DNA of 64,000 nt, taken from Anastatus disparis. Taxonomy: Eukaryota; Arthropoda; Insecta; Hymenoptera; Eupelmidae. The notes under the pieces are model-generated. The model did not search any database. It saw only the letters and a program-made list of their open reading frames with translations, and was not told the origin of the DNA. Numbering within the stretch: position 1 is the first letter of the stretch; the number at the start of each line of letters is the position of its first letter. The translations under genes were made by a program, and so were the position numbers. The DNA lies in contig JAFFSR010000351.1 of the NCBI GenBank assembly GCA_017163975.1, forward strand, positions 1,725,001 to 1,789,000, given 5' to 3'. Positions 34,671-46,131 of the stretch are shown piece by piece.

Positions 34671-35475
34671 TTTATTTATAGTTATCACAAACGCTAAAAC
34701 AATAGGAAATTTTCTTCTATTTAAAATAAATGGTAATGACGATGATTTGTTAGTATTTAATGTTATTCTTGGTGTAAAAACTTTATTTCCTTCATTTTCT
34801 CTTGTAATAATTTCAGCTTTTATGCTATATTTAAATAATTTACTTATTTTTAATCGTGTTCCATTACATTATTCATTTTTAATACTTAAATTTCGAATTA
34901 GCATTATTATTGCATTTACTTTTAAATTTAGTTCATGTGGAGGTAATCCTCCTCTTATATTATTCAACATTTCTATTGGATAATTTAAATAACTATTATC
35001 ATCTGTTTCATCTACACCTTTATACGTTGCATAATCAATACTATAATAAGTTATTGTTTGATTGTTAATTAATTTTAATATTTAATTATTTAAAATGTTT
35101 ACTTCTTCATTATGTATACTTAAAATAACATTTTTAAAAAAACAATAAATTTTATTAATGCATTTATTAATTTTATTACAAACGTCATTAGTTTTCGATT
35201 CTTTTGGAATAACAAATGGATCAACTTTTCCTTCTCCAATATTTAATAAAAATAAAGAAAAATTGTCGTCATTAGATCTTATGTTTTTTTTTAATTTAAA
35301 AATGTGAAATAGAGGCCAAAGATTTGAATACTCATCAGTCTCTTCAATAATAGTATTTCTTCTTCCATATTTTAATACTGGTATAATTTGTCTAAACTCT
35401 ACAATTAAAATAATTATTTTTCCACCAAAAATTTTATCATTATGACAAACGTCCTTTAATGTTTCAGAACCATTA
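34671..35475 (-). pseudogene. Helitron (PIF1-like) helicase fragment
   Basis: Translated from 35475 downward, the minus strand reads FGGKIIILIVEFRQIIPVLK, the helicase motif II/III region normally written FGGKxxxLGGDFRQxLPV; the acidic Asp is replaced by Glu-Phe context. It continues with YSNLWPLFHIFKLKKNIRS, then GEGKVDPFVIPKES, YYSIDYATY, YPIEMLNNIRGGLPPHELNL, KVNAIIMLIRNLSIKN, CNGTRLKISKLF, GNKVFTPRITL, and RRKFPIVLAFVITINK. The last block precedes the SQGQT motif in intact proteins, lost here. Two in-frame stops (after NILNN and after LSIKN) show decay. Helitron helicases unwind DNA during rolling-circle transposition. The Rep domain and element ends are not visible. Confidence 0.85.
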
Positions 35476-35587
35476 AAAATTATATTTCAATTTGTTTAAA
35501 TGACTCAATCATTGTGTTGAGGAATCTTAGTAAAAGAAATTTTTATCCACATTTATTAATTTCAGTTAACATGAACTATATAGAAGA

Positions 35588-35728
35588 GCGCAATTGTGTA
35601 ACGAACAAGGTTCTTGTTTTCCATACTGAAGAGCATAAATTCGAATCCCAGCCAAATACCTCTGACTTTTTCCAATATAAAAAAATTTCAATAGTTTTAG
35701 TCATATACAATATATAAAATAAAATATA
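35588..35728 (+). mobile_element. SINE head fragment
   Basis: Contains the B-box word AATTCGAATCCCAG followed by CCAAATACCTCTGACTTTTT, matching the SINE at 18793-19147 (complement). The body is missing and a TTAA MITE follows at 35733. Confidence 0.7.
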
Positions 35729-35732
35729 TTAA

Positions 35733-36113
35733 GAGGAGGTCACGTATCTCTGTCCTTTTCTAATCAAAGAATTGAGTTTTTTACAGAAACTAATAACTTT
35801 AGCAAAAAATGAAAAGAAAGCCGCATCTCGTAATAAAAAAAGCAATATTTTCTCTGATTAGAAAGAATTAATTTTATTGCTTTGTTTTCAAGAAAACCTT
35901 GAAAAACTTAAATCATAGAGGTTAGGGTGGACAATTTGGTTTTTCAAGGTTTTCTTGAGAACGAAGCAATAAAATTAATTTTTTCTTATCAAAGAAAATA
36001 TTGCTTTTTTTGATACAAGATGCGGCTTTCTCTTCATTTTTTGATAAAGTTATTAGTTTTTGTGAAAAAATCATTTCTTTGATTAGAAAAGGACAGAGAT
36101 ACGTGACCTCCTC
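35733..36113. mobile_element. TTAA-flanked foldback MITE (381 bp)
   Basis: TTAA at 35729-35732 and 36114-36117. The ends GAGGAGGTCACGTATCTCTG and mirror are exact over more than 30 bp. Arms are near-perfect to a centre near 35925. Same family as 2266-2665 but much better preserved, so younger. Confidence 0.93.
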
Positions 36114-36129
36114 TTAAGAGTATTTAACA

Positions 36130-36514
36130 TGGAATAATATAAAACAAAGTGGTTTTAGGGCTCCTGGCGAGGGTTTTCACTAATCAAAAAATCTTACGCA
36201 CCGATAGCGGTACCACTACATTATACACCTCTGACTTTTTCCCAGAAGAAAATTAATTTATATGTCATTTATATCACGACTCTTAAAAAATTCAACTTTA
36301 TTGGTTATCGGTTGATTGTTAGTCACAGAAGTGATTGACCATCCATCGATAGTCACAATTTTCGGTATAGTGAGGATAGCCTGTGATTATTAAACTAACA
36401 CTGGATCGGATTCCCTTTAATATTATCATATTAAAAAAGTTAACATATAGAGGACAATGTCCTCATACATCAACTTATTCTTTCAAATTATTCTTTAAAA
36501 AAAAAAAAAAAAAA
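36130..36514 (+). mobile_element. SINE, diverged head, with A-tail
   Basis: The body shares CACCTCTGACTTTTTCCCAG, GGTTATCGGTTGATTGTT and TATAGAGGACAATGTCCTC with the SINE at 18793-19147, ending in an A run at 36497-36513. The head lacks a good B box. Confidence 0.8.
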
Positions 36515-36532
36515 CATGAACAATGTATTTTA

Positions 36533-36732
36533 ATGGGGGGTAAATGGGGGAGGGGGGCATGGAAGGGGTTTCTGGGCGAGACATAGAGAGGATTATGGGG
36601 GGCATGGGTGAAATATGGAGGGGAGATGGTGGATAACATCTTTCTATAAAATTTATGCATAAAATGACGTAAATTTACGTTATTAAATAAATGGATAAAG
36701 TATGGGGGGTCATGGGTGGTCCAAGGGGGGGG
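36533..36732 (+). repeat. G-run clusters on the plus strand
   Basis: Repeated runs of four to nine G (36533-36615 and 36704-36732), interspersed with ATGG and ATGGGT words. Such spacing can form G-quadruplexes. Strongly strand-asymmetric in an otherwise AT-rich setting. Confidence 0.85.
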
Positions 36733-36767
36733 ACTTAATGTTTTTTAATATAACTATATAATATAGA

Positions 36768-36851
36768 AAGACATATACATTGATATACTACTAGCATCAA
36801 TCGTAGTACATTCAACGCGCACATCTACTCGTGTATAAAAACACATATTCT
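36768..36851. repeat. Dispersed repeat ending at TTAA (copy 1)
   Basis: Shares CATTGATATACTACTAGCAT and ACATCTACTCGTGTATA with 43933-44015. In both copies the similarity stops at CATATTCTTAAG. Confidence 0.75.
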
Positions 36852-37559
36852 TAAGCGGAATGGGAGAGAAGGAGGGAAAGAAAGAAATAGAAAAGAATAT
36901 AAGTGTGTGTACATTGATATAAATAATAGTACCCTGTGCCATATTCGTACATACATGGTGGGTGACATTTGGGACTGTCGATTTTTATACATTAAGTACC
37001 CCTGCCTTAACCACACATAAGAAGCATAGTTTCAATAAAATATAATCGAAAGGGTTATCAAATTATTCAACAACAAGAATTAAATATAAGAAGACGCGGA
37101 AATAAGAACTAGAAAAAAGGGTTTAGTGCTTGGCAGGAGATCGCAGTGAGCGAATGTTTTGTCGAATCAGGGTTGAGATGCACTTAACACCTAACGTTGG
37201 CAAATGCTCTACGGGAATTCGAAAAAGTTTTATTTTTCAATTCAAGTATGAATACAAGTATTTTTATATACTTTTTATGACATTAACATCAACATATTGT
37301 AGTATACATACTTTTTTATTATTTTTTATTTCATAGCTTTTAAAACGCATCGATTTTTTATCAATACATTTATAACTTTCTTAGTTAATGCCTGTATTTA
37401 AGACTAATATAATAGAATCTAGAATCAATGAGAATCTGCTTTGATATTAAAAGAAATTCATTTTGCTTAACGATATTACATATTTCCAATTAATATAAGA
37501 AACAAATCTGCTTCAATGATATTGGCTTCCTTTAAAACGATACTCGGCTACCATTTACA

Positions 37560-38295
37560 CTGAAAAATAATCAGAAACTTTGACTCCGTACCCAAGTAGA
37601 TTTTGCTTGGTTATTGACTTAGGAGATGTAAAATACCAATATTACAGTTTTCTAAATTTTTCATTCTCAATTCAAATTTTTAAAAAATATCTTTATATTA
37701 CTGCCTTCTATTTTAATTAAGAAAAAGCATAATATGGAGATGGTTCAGAAAATTTTTAAATGAATATTAAAAATTCGAGAAACTGCAATGTTGGTAACTA
37801 TGTATTAAACATATACCTTATTACATCACCTTAAGTAATGCTGTTTTACAAATTTATTTAGTTTTATTTGATGTTACGGGCATCAAACATAATTTGTACT
37901 GTTAAATTAAAAGGAATAATACGGAAAAAGCAATAGTTAATAAAATTTTTACGTCGAAGTTATTTTCATATTTTAATATTTAGTGGTGTAAAGACTGATA
38001 ACTTTACTTTAATGTCATCAACTTTCAAAATGTAAGTTTAAAATAATTTCAATCTAAGACAGAGATAGATTTGCTGTTTTTGTCTAATTGAGTTTTTCAT
38101 TTTTGACTGAAATTTTAATTGTTGTTATTGGGAATTCAGAATTGAGCGTAACATAATCTAATTTTTTTCGTCGATGAATTGAATTTTATGCATTAGTTTC
38201 TCGCTATACATTTCTTTCAAACTTCAAATGATATATTTATTCCCCATCTTTACTCAATAACCAAGATCGTACTCATTGAAACCTAGGTAATGTCA
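37560..38295. repeat. Weak foldback region
   Basis: TTGCTTGGTTATTGACT (37605) and ACTCAATAACCAAGATCG (38254) are inverted. An inner hairpin pairs CAATATTACAGTTTTCT (37638) with AGAAACTGCAATGTTGG (37777). Boundaries are uncertain. Confidence 0.4.
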
Positions 38296-38380
38296 TCTTT
38301 TATATATTTTATAAATATCTTTATTCTCATAACATTCCAACACATAAAATATTTCTAAAAATTGCGATGAAAGATCAATT

Positions 38381-38827
38381 CCCTGTTGAAAATAATGACG
38401 TCTTTCCAGTACGTCTTTGAAAGACATCTTTGAAGACGTCTTTGAAGACGTCTTTGGTCGTGTCTTAGATTGGAACAAAATAAGACTTCATTTTTCTAAT
38501 GTTTAGAAAAACTATTTAACAAATAACGTCTTTTTATAATTTCAAAGATGTAATTTTTTAAAAATAAAAATACGTCTTTAATAGTACCCTATGCACTCGT
38601 GCGAGCTTCGCTCGCACTCTCCGCGAAAGTACATTGCGCATGCGGTGCATATACTATTTTATAACACGAGAGGCGTAAAATAATGAAAAGACGTCATTTG
38701 TTAGATAGCTTTTCTAAACATTGGGAAAATGACCTCTTTTTTTGTTCCAATCTAAGACACGACCAAAGACGTCTTCAAAGACGTTTTTCAAAGACGTACT
38801 GGAAAGACGTCATTATTTTCAACAGGG
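38381..38827. mobile_element. Foldback MITE with GACGTC-rich arms (447 bp)
   Basis: Ends CCCTGTTGAAAATAATGACG and the mirror. The arms carry repeated AAAGACGTC words and GTGTCTTAGATTGGAACAA. Between the arms is the hairpin TGCGAGCTTCGCTCGCA near 38599. A partial relative is at 45190-45270. Confidence 0.9.
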
Positions 38828-39222
38828 TATTTATTAAACATAAAAAAATCGTAGTTTATACACGATTTCATTTTCCTCAAACTATTTTAATACAGTACGT
38901 CTCATAACTATAAAACCACCTAAGATTTGGATGAAACTTTTATCAAAATGTCAAAAAGAATTGCGATATCGTTATCAAAACTAAGGAATATTTTTAAAAA
39001 TCACTTTTAAAAGAAAAAAAATATCGTCTGAAGGCTTATTAAAAAACTAAAAATTTTTTATTTTGTTATAATTACAAAATTAATACAATATTACATTTCT
39101 TATCCGTTTCATAACTATAAAACCATTTTGGGGAAACAGCGCAATTATATTTGTTAAACATAAAATTAATACCTTATGATATAGTATTTTTGTTATTAAT
39201 TTTAGTATTTAAATTTATTTTG

Positions 39223-40432
39223 TTAATATTCAATTGCTCCTTCACGGTTATGTATAACCAGGAAAATTCTATTGGACATACTATCAATTAAATTTTTTAT
39301 AATTTCTGTTTCGATTCCACTCCAAGCTTCTAAAATTGCCTCTTCTAATTCATCAATTGTATTGTACTGCTTATTTTCAGCATACACTCTACGTACACCC
39401 AACGTTAATTGATTCTTTCCGAATTTTTTAAAATGTTTAAATAGAAATAAAGAAAACAACGGAATAGTCCAATGAAAGTTCAGGATTTCAAAACATTCGG
39501 AAAGAATCCATTAACGGTGGGTGTACAAGAATAGCCCATAAATTTTCCATCGGATTTAAGTCTAGAGAGCAAGCTGGCCTTAGTAAAACTAAAATGTCAT
39601 CATTAACAAACCACTGTTTTGTAGCTTTACTTGCATGAATTGATGCATTATCTTGTTGAAAAATTAAATTTTCTGTTTCATTTTGATCTAAATAAGGTAA
39701 TAATCGATTTTGCAGTACATCAATGTATTCTGTTGTATTCATTTTACAAGATGGAAAAGCTAAACGTAGAAGCCCATTTTTACAAAAAGCTCCTCAAACC
39801 ATTAAGCTTTCGCCTCCAAAATTTCTGCGTGAAAAATACTGAAGTTCCTTTCTCAAATCTCTCCAATAAGAGTGATTGCCATCAGAACCGTCTAAATTAA
39901 TTTTTTTTTTCATCTGAGAAAATAACCTTGAAATATAATTAAATAAATTAAACTTCAATTCATAATTCACAATATTGTTATGATATTAGTACAATACTGA
40001 CTCATTTACTTACTTTATTCCAATCAGTGTTTATGTTAAATCTTGCAAATTCAAGCCAAGCCTCTTTATGGCCTTACAATAGCTTTGGAGCTTTTTTCAA
40101 CTTTTGTCTTACGAGATGTTCTGACTTTTTAATTACTCTATGAATCGTACTGCGTGAAATTTCCAATTGCAATTCTTGTTTAATTTTTCGTAAGCTTTTT
40201 CTAGAGTTACTCGCTGTTTTTATTATTTGTCGCTCAATCCGCGCAGTTACCTTTTTCTTTGGTCCCCCTTTTTTATTTTTACCATAAAAAGCAGTATTTT
40301 TAAGAAAATTTAAATCAATATTGTACGATCTTTTAAGTTTTCGAGCGATTTCTCAAATACTTATATTACTTTAACGATACGCTAAGATTTTTCCTTTTTC
40401 TTGTTCAGATAAGCATTTACCTCGAAGCATTA
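39223..40432 (-). pseudogene. Tc1 transposase, inactivated
   Basis: Starts at MLRGKCLSEQEKGKILAYR (40432), then a DNA-binding region with SRKSLRKIKQELQLEISRST. The catalytic core follows: VIFSDEKKINLDGSDG (first Asp), MVxGAFCKNG, FQQDNASIH (second Asp) and SLDLNPMENLW (Glu). Thirty-four residues separate the second Asp and the Glu, the DD34E signature of Tc1. The C-terminus VYAENKQYNTIDELEEAI and SMSNRIFLVI is typical. In-frame stops follow AYR, precede EIARK and follow KAPKLL; a TGA replaces Trp in MVWGAF; an A-run causes a frameshift. A 128-bp insertion splits NLWAILV from RVYAENK. It is intronless, as usual. Confidence 0.92.
39396..39523. mobile_element. 128-bp MITE inside the transposase gene
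   Basis: Ends CACCCAACGTTAATTGATTC and a mirror with two mismatches, flanked by TA at 39394-39395 and 39524-39525. It sits between the codons for NLWAILV and RVYAENK. Removing it and one TA would restore continuity of the reading region, which shows it came after the Tc1 element. Confidence 0.88.
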
Positions 40433-40541
40433 TAATAATAAAATGTGTAAATGTGATAATAAAAATATCCAACAATGAAAATTAAATTTTAAGCCGTCGA
40501 CCGTTAAAACACATTTTGTGACAGTCAAAAACTCCATTCTA

Positions 40542-40874
40542 GCCGATAGTGGTAGTGTCAGAGCGGGAAATTCAAAAATTTCCAAAACAAAAATATTAAA
40601 AAAAATACTTTTCCCGATTTTATAATTAATAATAAATTCAAAGAAAGAAAGTTACTATAACAGAATTAATTTATTGCACTTATTTATAATTTATAAATAT
40701 TGCATAATTTTTAAATTATTTGAAAAATTATAAATAAGAGCAATAAATTTATTTTGTTACAGTAACTTTCTTTCTTTGAATTTATTATCAATTATGAAAT
40801 CATAAAAAGTATTTTTTTAGTACTTTTATTTTGGAAATTTTTTAATTTTCCGCTCTGACGCTACCACTATCGGC
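40542..40874. mobile_element. 333-bp foldback inside the Tc1 element
   Basis: Tips GCCGATAGTGGTAGTGTCAG and mirror, arms paired through AGTTACTATAACAGAATTAA and its mirror to a centre near 40706. It lies between the transposase start and the right inverted repeat. Target duplication unclear. Confidence 0.88.
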
Positions 40875-41154
40875 ATCGCTGATTCTATGATGAAATTTTC
40901 CAACTGGTTTTATAGTTATGGAACAAAATAAAAAATGTTATTTATGTTGATTTTGTAATTGCTACAGTAAAGAAAGTTTTAAAGTTTTCAATAAATGTTC
41001 AAATGATATTTTTTCTCTTTTGAGATTAGTTTCTAAAAATATTCCGTAGTTTTTAAAATGATATCGCAATTCTTTTTGACATTCCGATAAAAGTTTCATC
41101 TAAATCTTAGGTGGTTTTATAGTTATGGGACGCACTGTATTACTGGTTATTTAT

Positions 41155-41917
41155 AATGATTGTCTCGAGGATGGATAATTGCTGACTCTAATGATTCGGG
41201 TAAAAAAAGTTTATATATAATTATGAATAATTTAGATATGATTGTACGCATATAAGCCTTTATATAAGCCTTTATATCCATATGTGTTTATAGCACTGCA
41301 GACCTTAAATCCACTTATTCCGGACATTCTAGCGAAGGTAAATAGCCTATTATAGGACTGTACAAAAAAGTATTGCGAGAAATCTCTTATTTTTTAGATG
41401 GTTCAACACAGTATTGATATTACTTCCACTACACGGAGAAGAATAAATAATAACTTAAGTCATAGATAGTAAAAAAATTACTACATTTTATAAGAGAGCT
41501 GGGACATTTAAAAATTATAAAGAATTTTATTACATTTATAACAAATACTACTATAGGATTTGATAAGGTTGGCAATATCGTTTAAGAAATGAAACGATAT
41601 CTTATTAGAAAATTGCTATGTTGTATAGAAAAAATTATATTATGGTAAAATTTGATATAACAGTAGAAATATTTGATATCTTATGTTAAAATTGATGCTA
41701 TGAAAATAATAAATTTTATTATGCATATAATAAATTTTACTTTTTCAAATAATAATATCAAGTCTATGATCTGTAAATTTATTTCTCATCTCAAAATTTT
41801 CTACTTAATTGAAAGTATAGTTGTGTAACATATGTAGACGATTCGAAATTTTGTAAGTAACAAGTCATAATGGCGCAGTCAGTAACGTTCACGCTTTCCA
41901 TCCTCGAGGCACGCGCC
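41155..41917. repeat. Possible decayed foldback
   Basis: TGTCTCGAGGATGGA (41158) and TCCATCCTCGAGGCAC (41898) are inverted, with AGTCAGTAACG and TTGCTGACT also opposed. The interior is AT-rich and unpaired. Confidence 0.4.
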
Positions 41918-42189
41918 TGACTAAAAGCTTTTATATTAATTGTATAAATATATAAGTACATTTCATGTTTTGCAAATGAGAAAAATAAAATTTAATTTAT
42001 TGAATTGATGAAATCAAATTTTAAAACTATTTTTTTCTTATTACATAAAAACTATGTATTATATTTCTAATGATTAATTACTAATTATATTTGTAGAATT
42101 GCTCCTTGAGAAGCTTATGTTGAAAAAATTATACATTTTTTTTCAAATTTGATCAATTTTAGTCCAGTCATTCTACGAAATTTCATGAC

Positions 42190-43300
42190 TTAATTTATTA
42201 CAGATATTTGAAGGTGGGAAATCATTGGGGGGGGAGGGGGTAAGTAGATGATAAATGAATAAAAAGATACAGCTGGATTTGCCCTATTTTTTTATAAACA
42301 ACGATCAAAGTCTGAAAATAACGATGTTTTGCCGTATAATTTTCAAACGACGTTTTAGAGAAAAATGTTATAAATGAAAGTTATAGGCATTAAGAAGACC
42401 TAAAATTTCATTATAGGGTACGTGAAAATCGGTCAGCAACTTTCCCGGATAATGGCGAAAAACACTCATTTTTACACTGATTTATAAATGTTAATAACTT
42501 TTATAATAATTGCTATAAGTGATTTATAATACGTTGTCGATGAGGCCATTATGTGTCTTTATAAGCATGAAAAATTTCAACCCGATCGGTTCGATTTTTT
42601 ATGAATAATTGCAATTGTTTATCCCAAAGAAGATTTATTTAAACAATCATAAGACAGAACATTGTGAATTTTCCGACATTTAATAAAGTGGAATGGATTC
42701 TTCAAAGTTTAAAGTATAAGTTAAGTCGTAAAAATTAATAATTTAAAAAAAAAATTATTGTTAAACAGTTAATGTAAAATTAGGCTATTTTTTTGCTTAT
42801 AAATAAATGGAATAACTTTTTGGTTTTTTGTCATACGGACTTCTAATTAGTCTCATTTGATAGCTATTTCAAAAACGCATTATTTAAAAAAAAAGTATTT
42901 CCTACGATCAATACTAACGGAGATAACATTTTTTTTTTAAATTCATATCTCCGTTATTTATAAACATTAAGAGTTGAAATTTTCAGGAAATTTCAATGAA
43001 GACTTATATTTTTGAATGCAATAAGTAGTTATACAATTAATGCCATGAATATGATTTTCTACATCTTTAAAGTGATAAGTACATCTGCAAGATGGTCTTC
43101 GTGAGAGTGGCTTCAGCTTCGTTTTCCTCGCGGCGATGTATTAGGATATCGTTGCCTCGAGCGGGGACCGCGAAAGAAAATGCAATATCTCGGCTTCTAG
43201 ACGACGTAGAACCTTCTTTTTTTTTAATCTGGGGTAACTCGAGAAAATATTAAGAATGGGCTTATTTTCAGCCCCATGGAAAATTGGGAAATGCCGGAAA
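42190..43300. other. Unclassified, possibly repetitive DNA
   Basis: Contains a G run (42229-42241) and text with CTTCGTGAGAGTGGCTTC and ATCTGGGGTAACTCGAG that has the feel of a dispersed arthropod repeat, but there is no second copy in the window. No reading frame. Confidence 0.3.
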
Positions 43301-43738
43301 ATCTTCAATTATGTAACCATATAAAAATTTTCAGCATTAATACTTACATTTTCTTATTACTATAATTTCTTGTAGTGTTTTAATGCTTTTAAATAATATA
43401 TTTTTGATAATTTAAATATTTATTAATTAATAAAACGGCCTTTTCTATTTAAATAATATTATGTTTTTCAATCAAACATAAAAATGACTGATTTTTTTGT
43501 TTTTTATATGAACGCATTATGAACCATTATTTATTTAATGTAATTTTAAAAAAATGTATTTAATACGAAAAAGACCATTATGAAATTTGAATAAACGCGG
43601 GACTTAAATATGCGGCGCCGATCGTCTAACACGCCTGTTTATGTTCTCAAGTTTACAGTACTATCCTTTCCAAACATATCGGCGCTCACTTCGTACTGAA
43701 GAGTTTAGTTGTATCCCAACTTACTATAGCATATTGAG

Positions 43739-43785
43739 TATTTCCCCGGGGATATATTACTTGTTCATATATCCCCGGGGAAATA
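43739..43785. repeat. Perfect 19-bp-stem hairpin with CCCCGGGG in each arm
   Basis: TATTTCCCCGGGGATATAT and its mirror, 9-base loop. Each arm is itself centred on the palindrome CCCCGGGG, so four foldings are possible. Confidence 0.95.
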
Positions 43786-43932
43786 AGCTGACAGCAAATA
43801 TACTTTAGTACAAAATATCACAAACAAAATACAGCGGCGCTGCGAGCGCAACTATAAGAGACCTCAATACCCATTTGACTAGCCTACTACATACGACGCC
43901 CTCTACTGCTTACTACAGCATAAATATATATA

Positions 43933-44015
43933 TATAAATATTGATATACTACAAGCATCAATCATAGTACGTTTAACGCGCATATCTACTCGTGTATATA
44001 CACGCATATTCTTAA
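43933..44015. repeat. Dispersed repeat ending at TTAA (copy 2)
   Basis: Counterpart of 36768-36851. The similarity runs up to the TTAA that bounds the 23-bp element at 44016. Confidence 0.75.
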
Positions 44016-44038
44016 GAGGATATCGTAGTTATCTCCTC
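44016..44038. mobile_element. 23-bp TTAA-bounded minimal foldback
   Basis: GAGGATATCG...ATCTCCTC between TTAA at 44012-44015 and TTAA at 44039-44042. The ends match the GAGG/CCTC tips of the TTAA family. It may be an internally deleted copy or an excision remnant. Confidence 0.6.
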
Positions 44039-44089
44039 TTAATGATATTTTTATTTAAAGTTCATGAGTAAATGGTGCGTCCAATCATA

Positions 44090-44245
44090 TTTTTTTACTA
44101 CAAAAAGAAAATTTATAAGATTAATCCTGAGAGCGAACAACTCAAGAAATTTATTAAAATACTACACATAAAAAGTTATGAACGAACTTTCAATGTATAG
44201 TATTTTAAGGTTAGGTTTATCGAGCTTGATATCTAATTTTCATTG
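44090..44245. mobile_element. Partial TTAA MITE relic
   Basis: Resembles the interior of 18236-18637 (ACTCAAGAAATTTATTAAAA, then AAAGTTATGAACGAACTTTC, then TTAAGGTTAGGTTTATCGAG). Both ends are missing. Confidence 0.75.
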
Positions 44246-45189
44246 TTGTATTATTTACAAAATATATGTTATATAATTAGAATAATTATATAACATTGGT
44301 TCTTATGGGGAAACGTTAATATTGTAGTTGATCTAAAAATTTACAAAATAGAATAAAATGAAATTTTTTTAATGTTAAACATAATATTATTGGCAACTTA
44401 TAAATAATTTTCAGAAACTTTCATTACTTTTACGCGTAAATATAAATGGATGAATTATTCATTTACGTACGAATCTAATTACTTTTATCGTACATAACGG
44501 TTGGCGGCAAAAACATACCATAATCTCAAACTTTCAAATTTCGTAAAAAGAGCATGTAAATGATTTAGCTCTTTAATTAATTTTAATCTTAGCTCTTTGA
44601 TTAATTTTTATTTTTTAGTTTTAAATAAAAATTATATATTTTTTTTATGTTGATGCTTTATGACATTGATTCAATAGTTCACATGCATGAAAATATATCA
44701 CCATACAAAACATATGATTGCTACGCACATTCTTGGGGAGGGGAGATATCTAGTAACTTTTAATGAAATGAGCATATTAAAAATTTGACTCGAGTGGTGG
44801 ATGAAGGTACCTTCTTAACATTTTACCTCAAAAAAGAACAATTCGAAACCAAAATTTATCAAAATAAAATTTTTAATGTTAGAAGATAAATTTCTTAAGT
44901 ATAGAAAACTATTCGTTTACAAGTGAAATGAAACCGTAAGGTAAGAATACGAAAACGTCGCGCGCGCGCTTCTCTTATGCTTTGAATTTGAGTTTTGAAA
45001 ATTTAAAAATCGAATTCTATCAAAATACAATCAAATATTTGAAAAATACAAATTGATAATTTAAGATTTTCTTTTTATCTTTAATTGAAAAGAAGTTTTA
45101 TGACAGTTTGTTTACTCAATCACGAAAAAATATAATTTAAAATTTTAAACCACCATATTACCGTTATGAAAATTTTTTTCCGTCCTCTC
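44246..45189. other. AT-rich spacer
   Basis: Only a short (GC)n run (44958-44968) stands out. No gene supported. Confidence 0.5.
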
Positions 45190-45270
45190 CACCCTATTGA
45201 AAATAATGACGTCTTTGGACGTGTCTGGATTTGGAACAAAAAAAGACGTCTTTAAAAGAGACGTCTTTAT
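45190..45270. mobile_element. Partial GACGTC MITE
   Basis: CCCTATTGAAAATAATGACG followed by GACGTGTCTGGATTTGGAAC matches the arm of 38381-38827. Truncated. Confidence 0.7.
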
Positions 45271-46131
45271 ATTTCTTATAGGAAAACACTTATCTTGTCT
45301 GGGAACTATGGGAAGGTGTTGAAAAACATTGGTGTATACGTGCATGCAATTATAGTGTCATTAAGAAAAGGTACGGTACGCTGTATACATATCGCCTGGT
45401 ACCAGGTATACTTGGAGCGTTAAGAAAAAAATATTTGTGAGAAAATGTTTTAGAGACAAAAGATACAAAATTTTCCATTGCATTAGAGCAAATTGCATTT
45501 ATTGCTTTGAAAACATTTTCTCGCTTTCATATTTTCCTTTAGTCTTAAGATTATTATTATCGTCCGTTTCTAATAACTTCGTGCCCAGGCGAAAGCGTGA
45601 GAAAAAAAATATTTTTGGATAAAAATTTATAATATTATTTTTAAGAGGAAAAGATAAAAATAAAATAAAAAATGATGAAAAATTTATTGAAAAATCACGT
45701 GACGTAACACTTTCTTTGTCTACATTGATACTGACTTTGTATATAAAACAAAAAAGTTATGTAAAAAATTGCTACACCTTTTACTTTAGTGCATTGGCTA
45801 TAATTTTCTCCATAGTACTTCATACAATAGAAAATTAAAGAAAAATTCTGTATTTTTTTTTCCATTTATAAGTTAAATTGAGGAGAGTAATTATCTTTTA
45901 TATACTTTATTAATTATATGTAAAAAGAAATAAATCTTATATTTAATTATATCATTAAGAATTTAGCATTCAATATTTATTTTCAAACGCTAGATAATAA
46001 ATCAATAATGTAATTTTTCAATCCCATACTGTGTTAAGTGCATTATTTTTGTTTATTTTTACAATAAATAAATTGTTTTTTATAATGAATTAAAAACTAT
46101 TTAATTAAAAAGTATAAAGAAATTAATTCTA

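Larger units (their letters stand above)
38893..41137 (-). mobile_element. Tc1-type transposon with IR/DR ends
   Basis: Flanked by TA (38891-38892 and 41138-41139). The ends CAGTACGTCTCATAACTATA and mirror start long inverted repeats. The word CATAACTATAAAACC recurs inside each repeat (about 39111 on the left; mirror at about 40907 on the right), the IR/DR arrangement known from Tc1 elements whose transposase binds two sites per end. It contains a dead transposase (39223-40432) and two smaller palindromic insertions (39396-39523, 40542-40874). Length 2245 bp. Confidence 0.93.

Noticed and set aside
41870..41925. tRNA-like A box TGGCGCAGTCAG
   Set aside because: No B box at proper spacing. 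The segment is better explained as one side of an inverted repeat with 41158.
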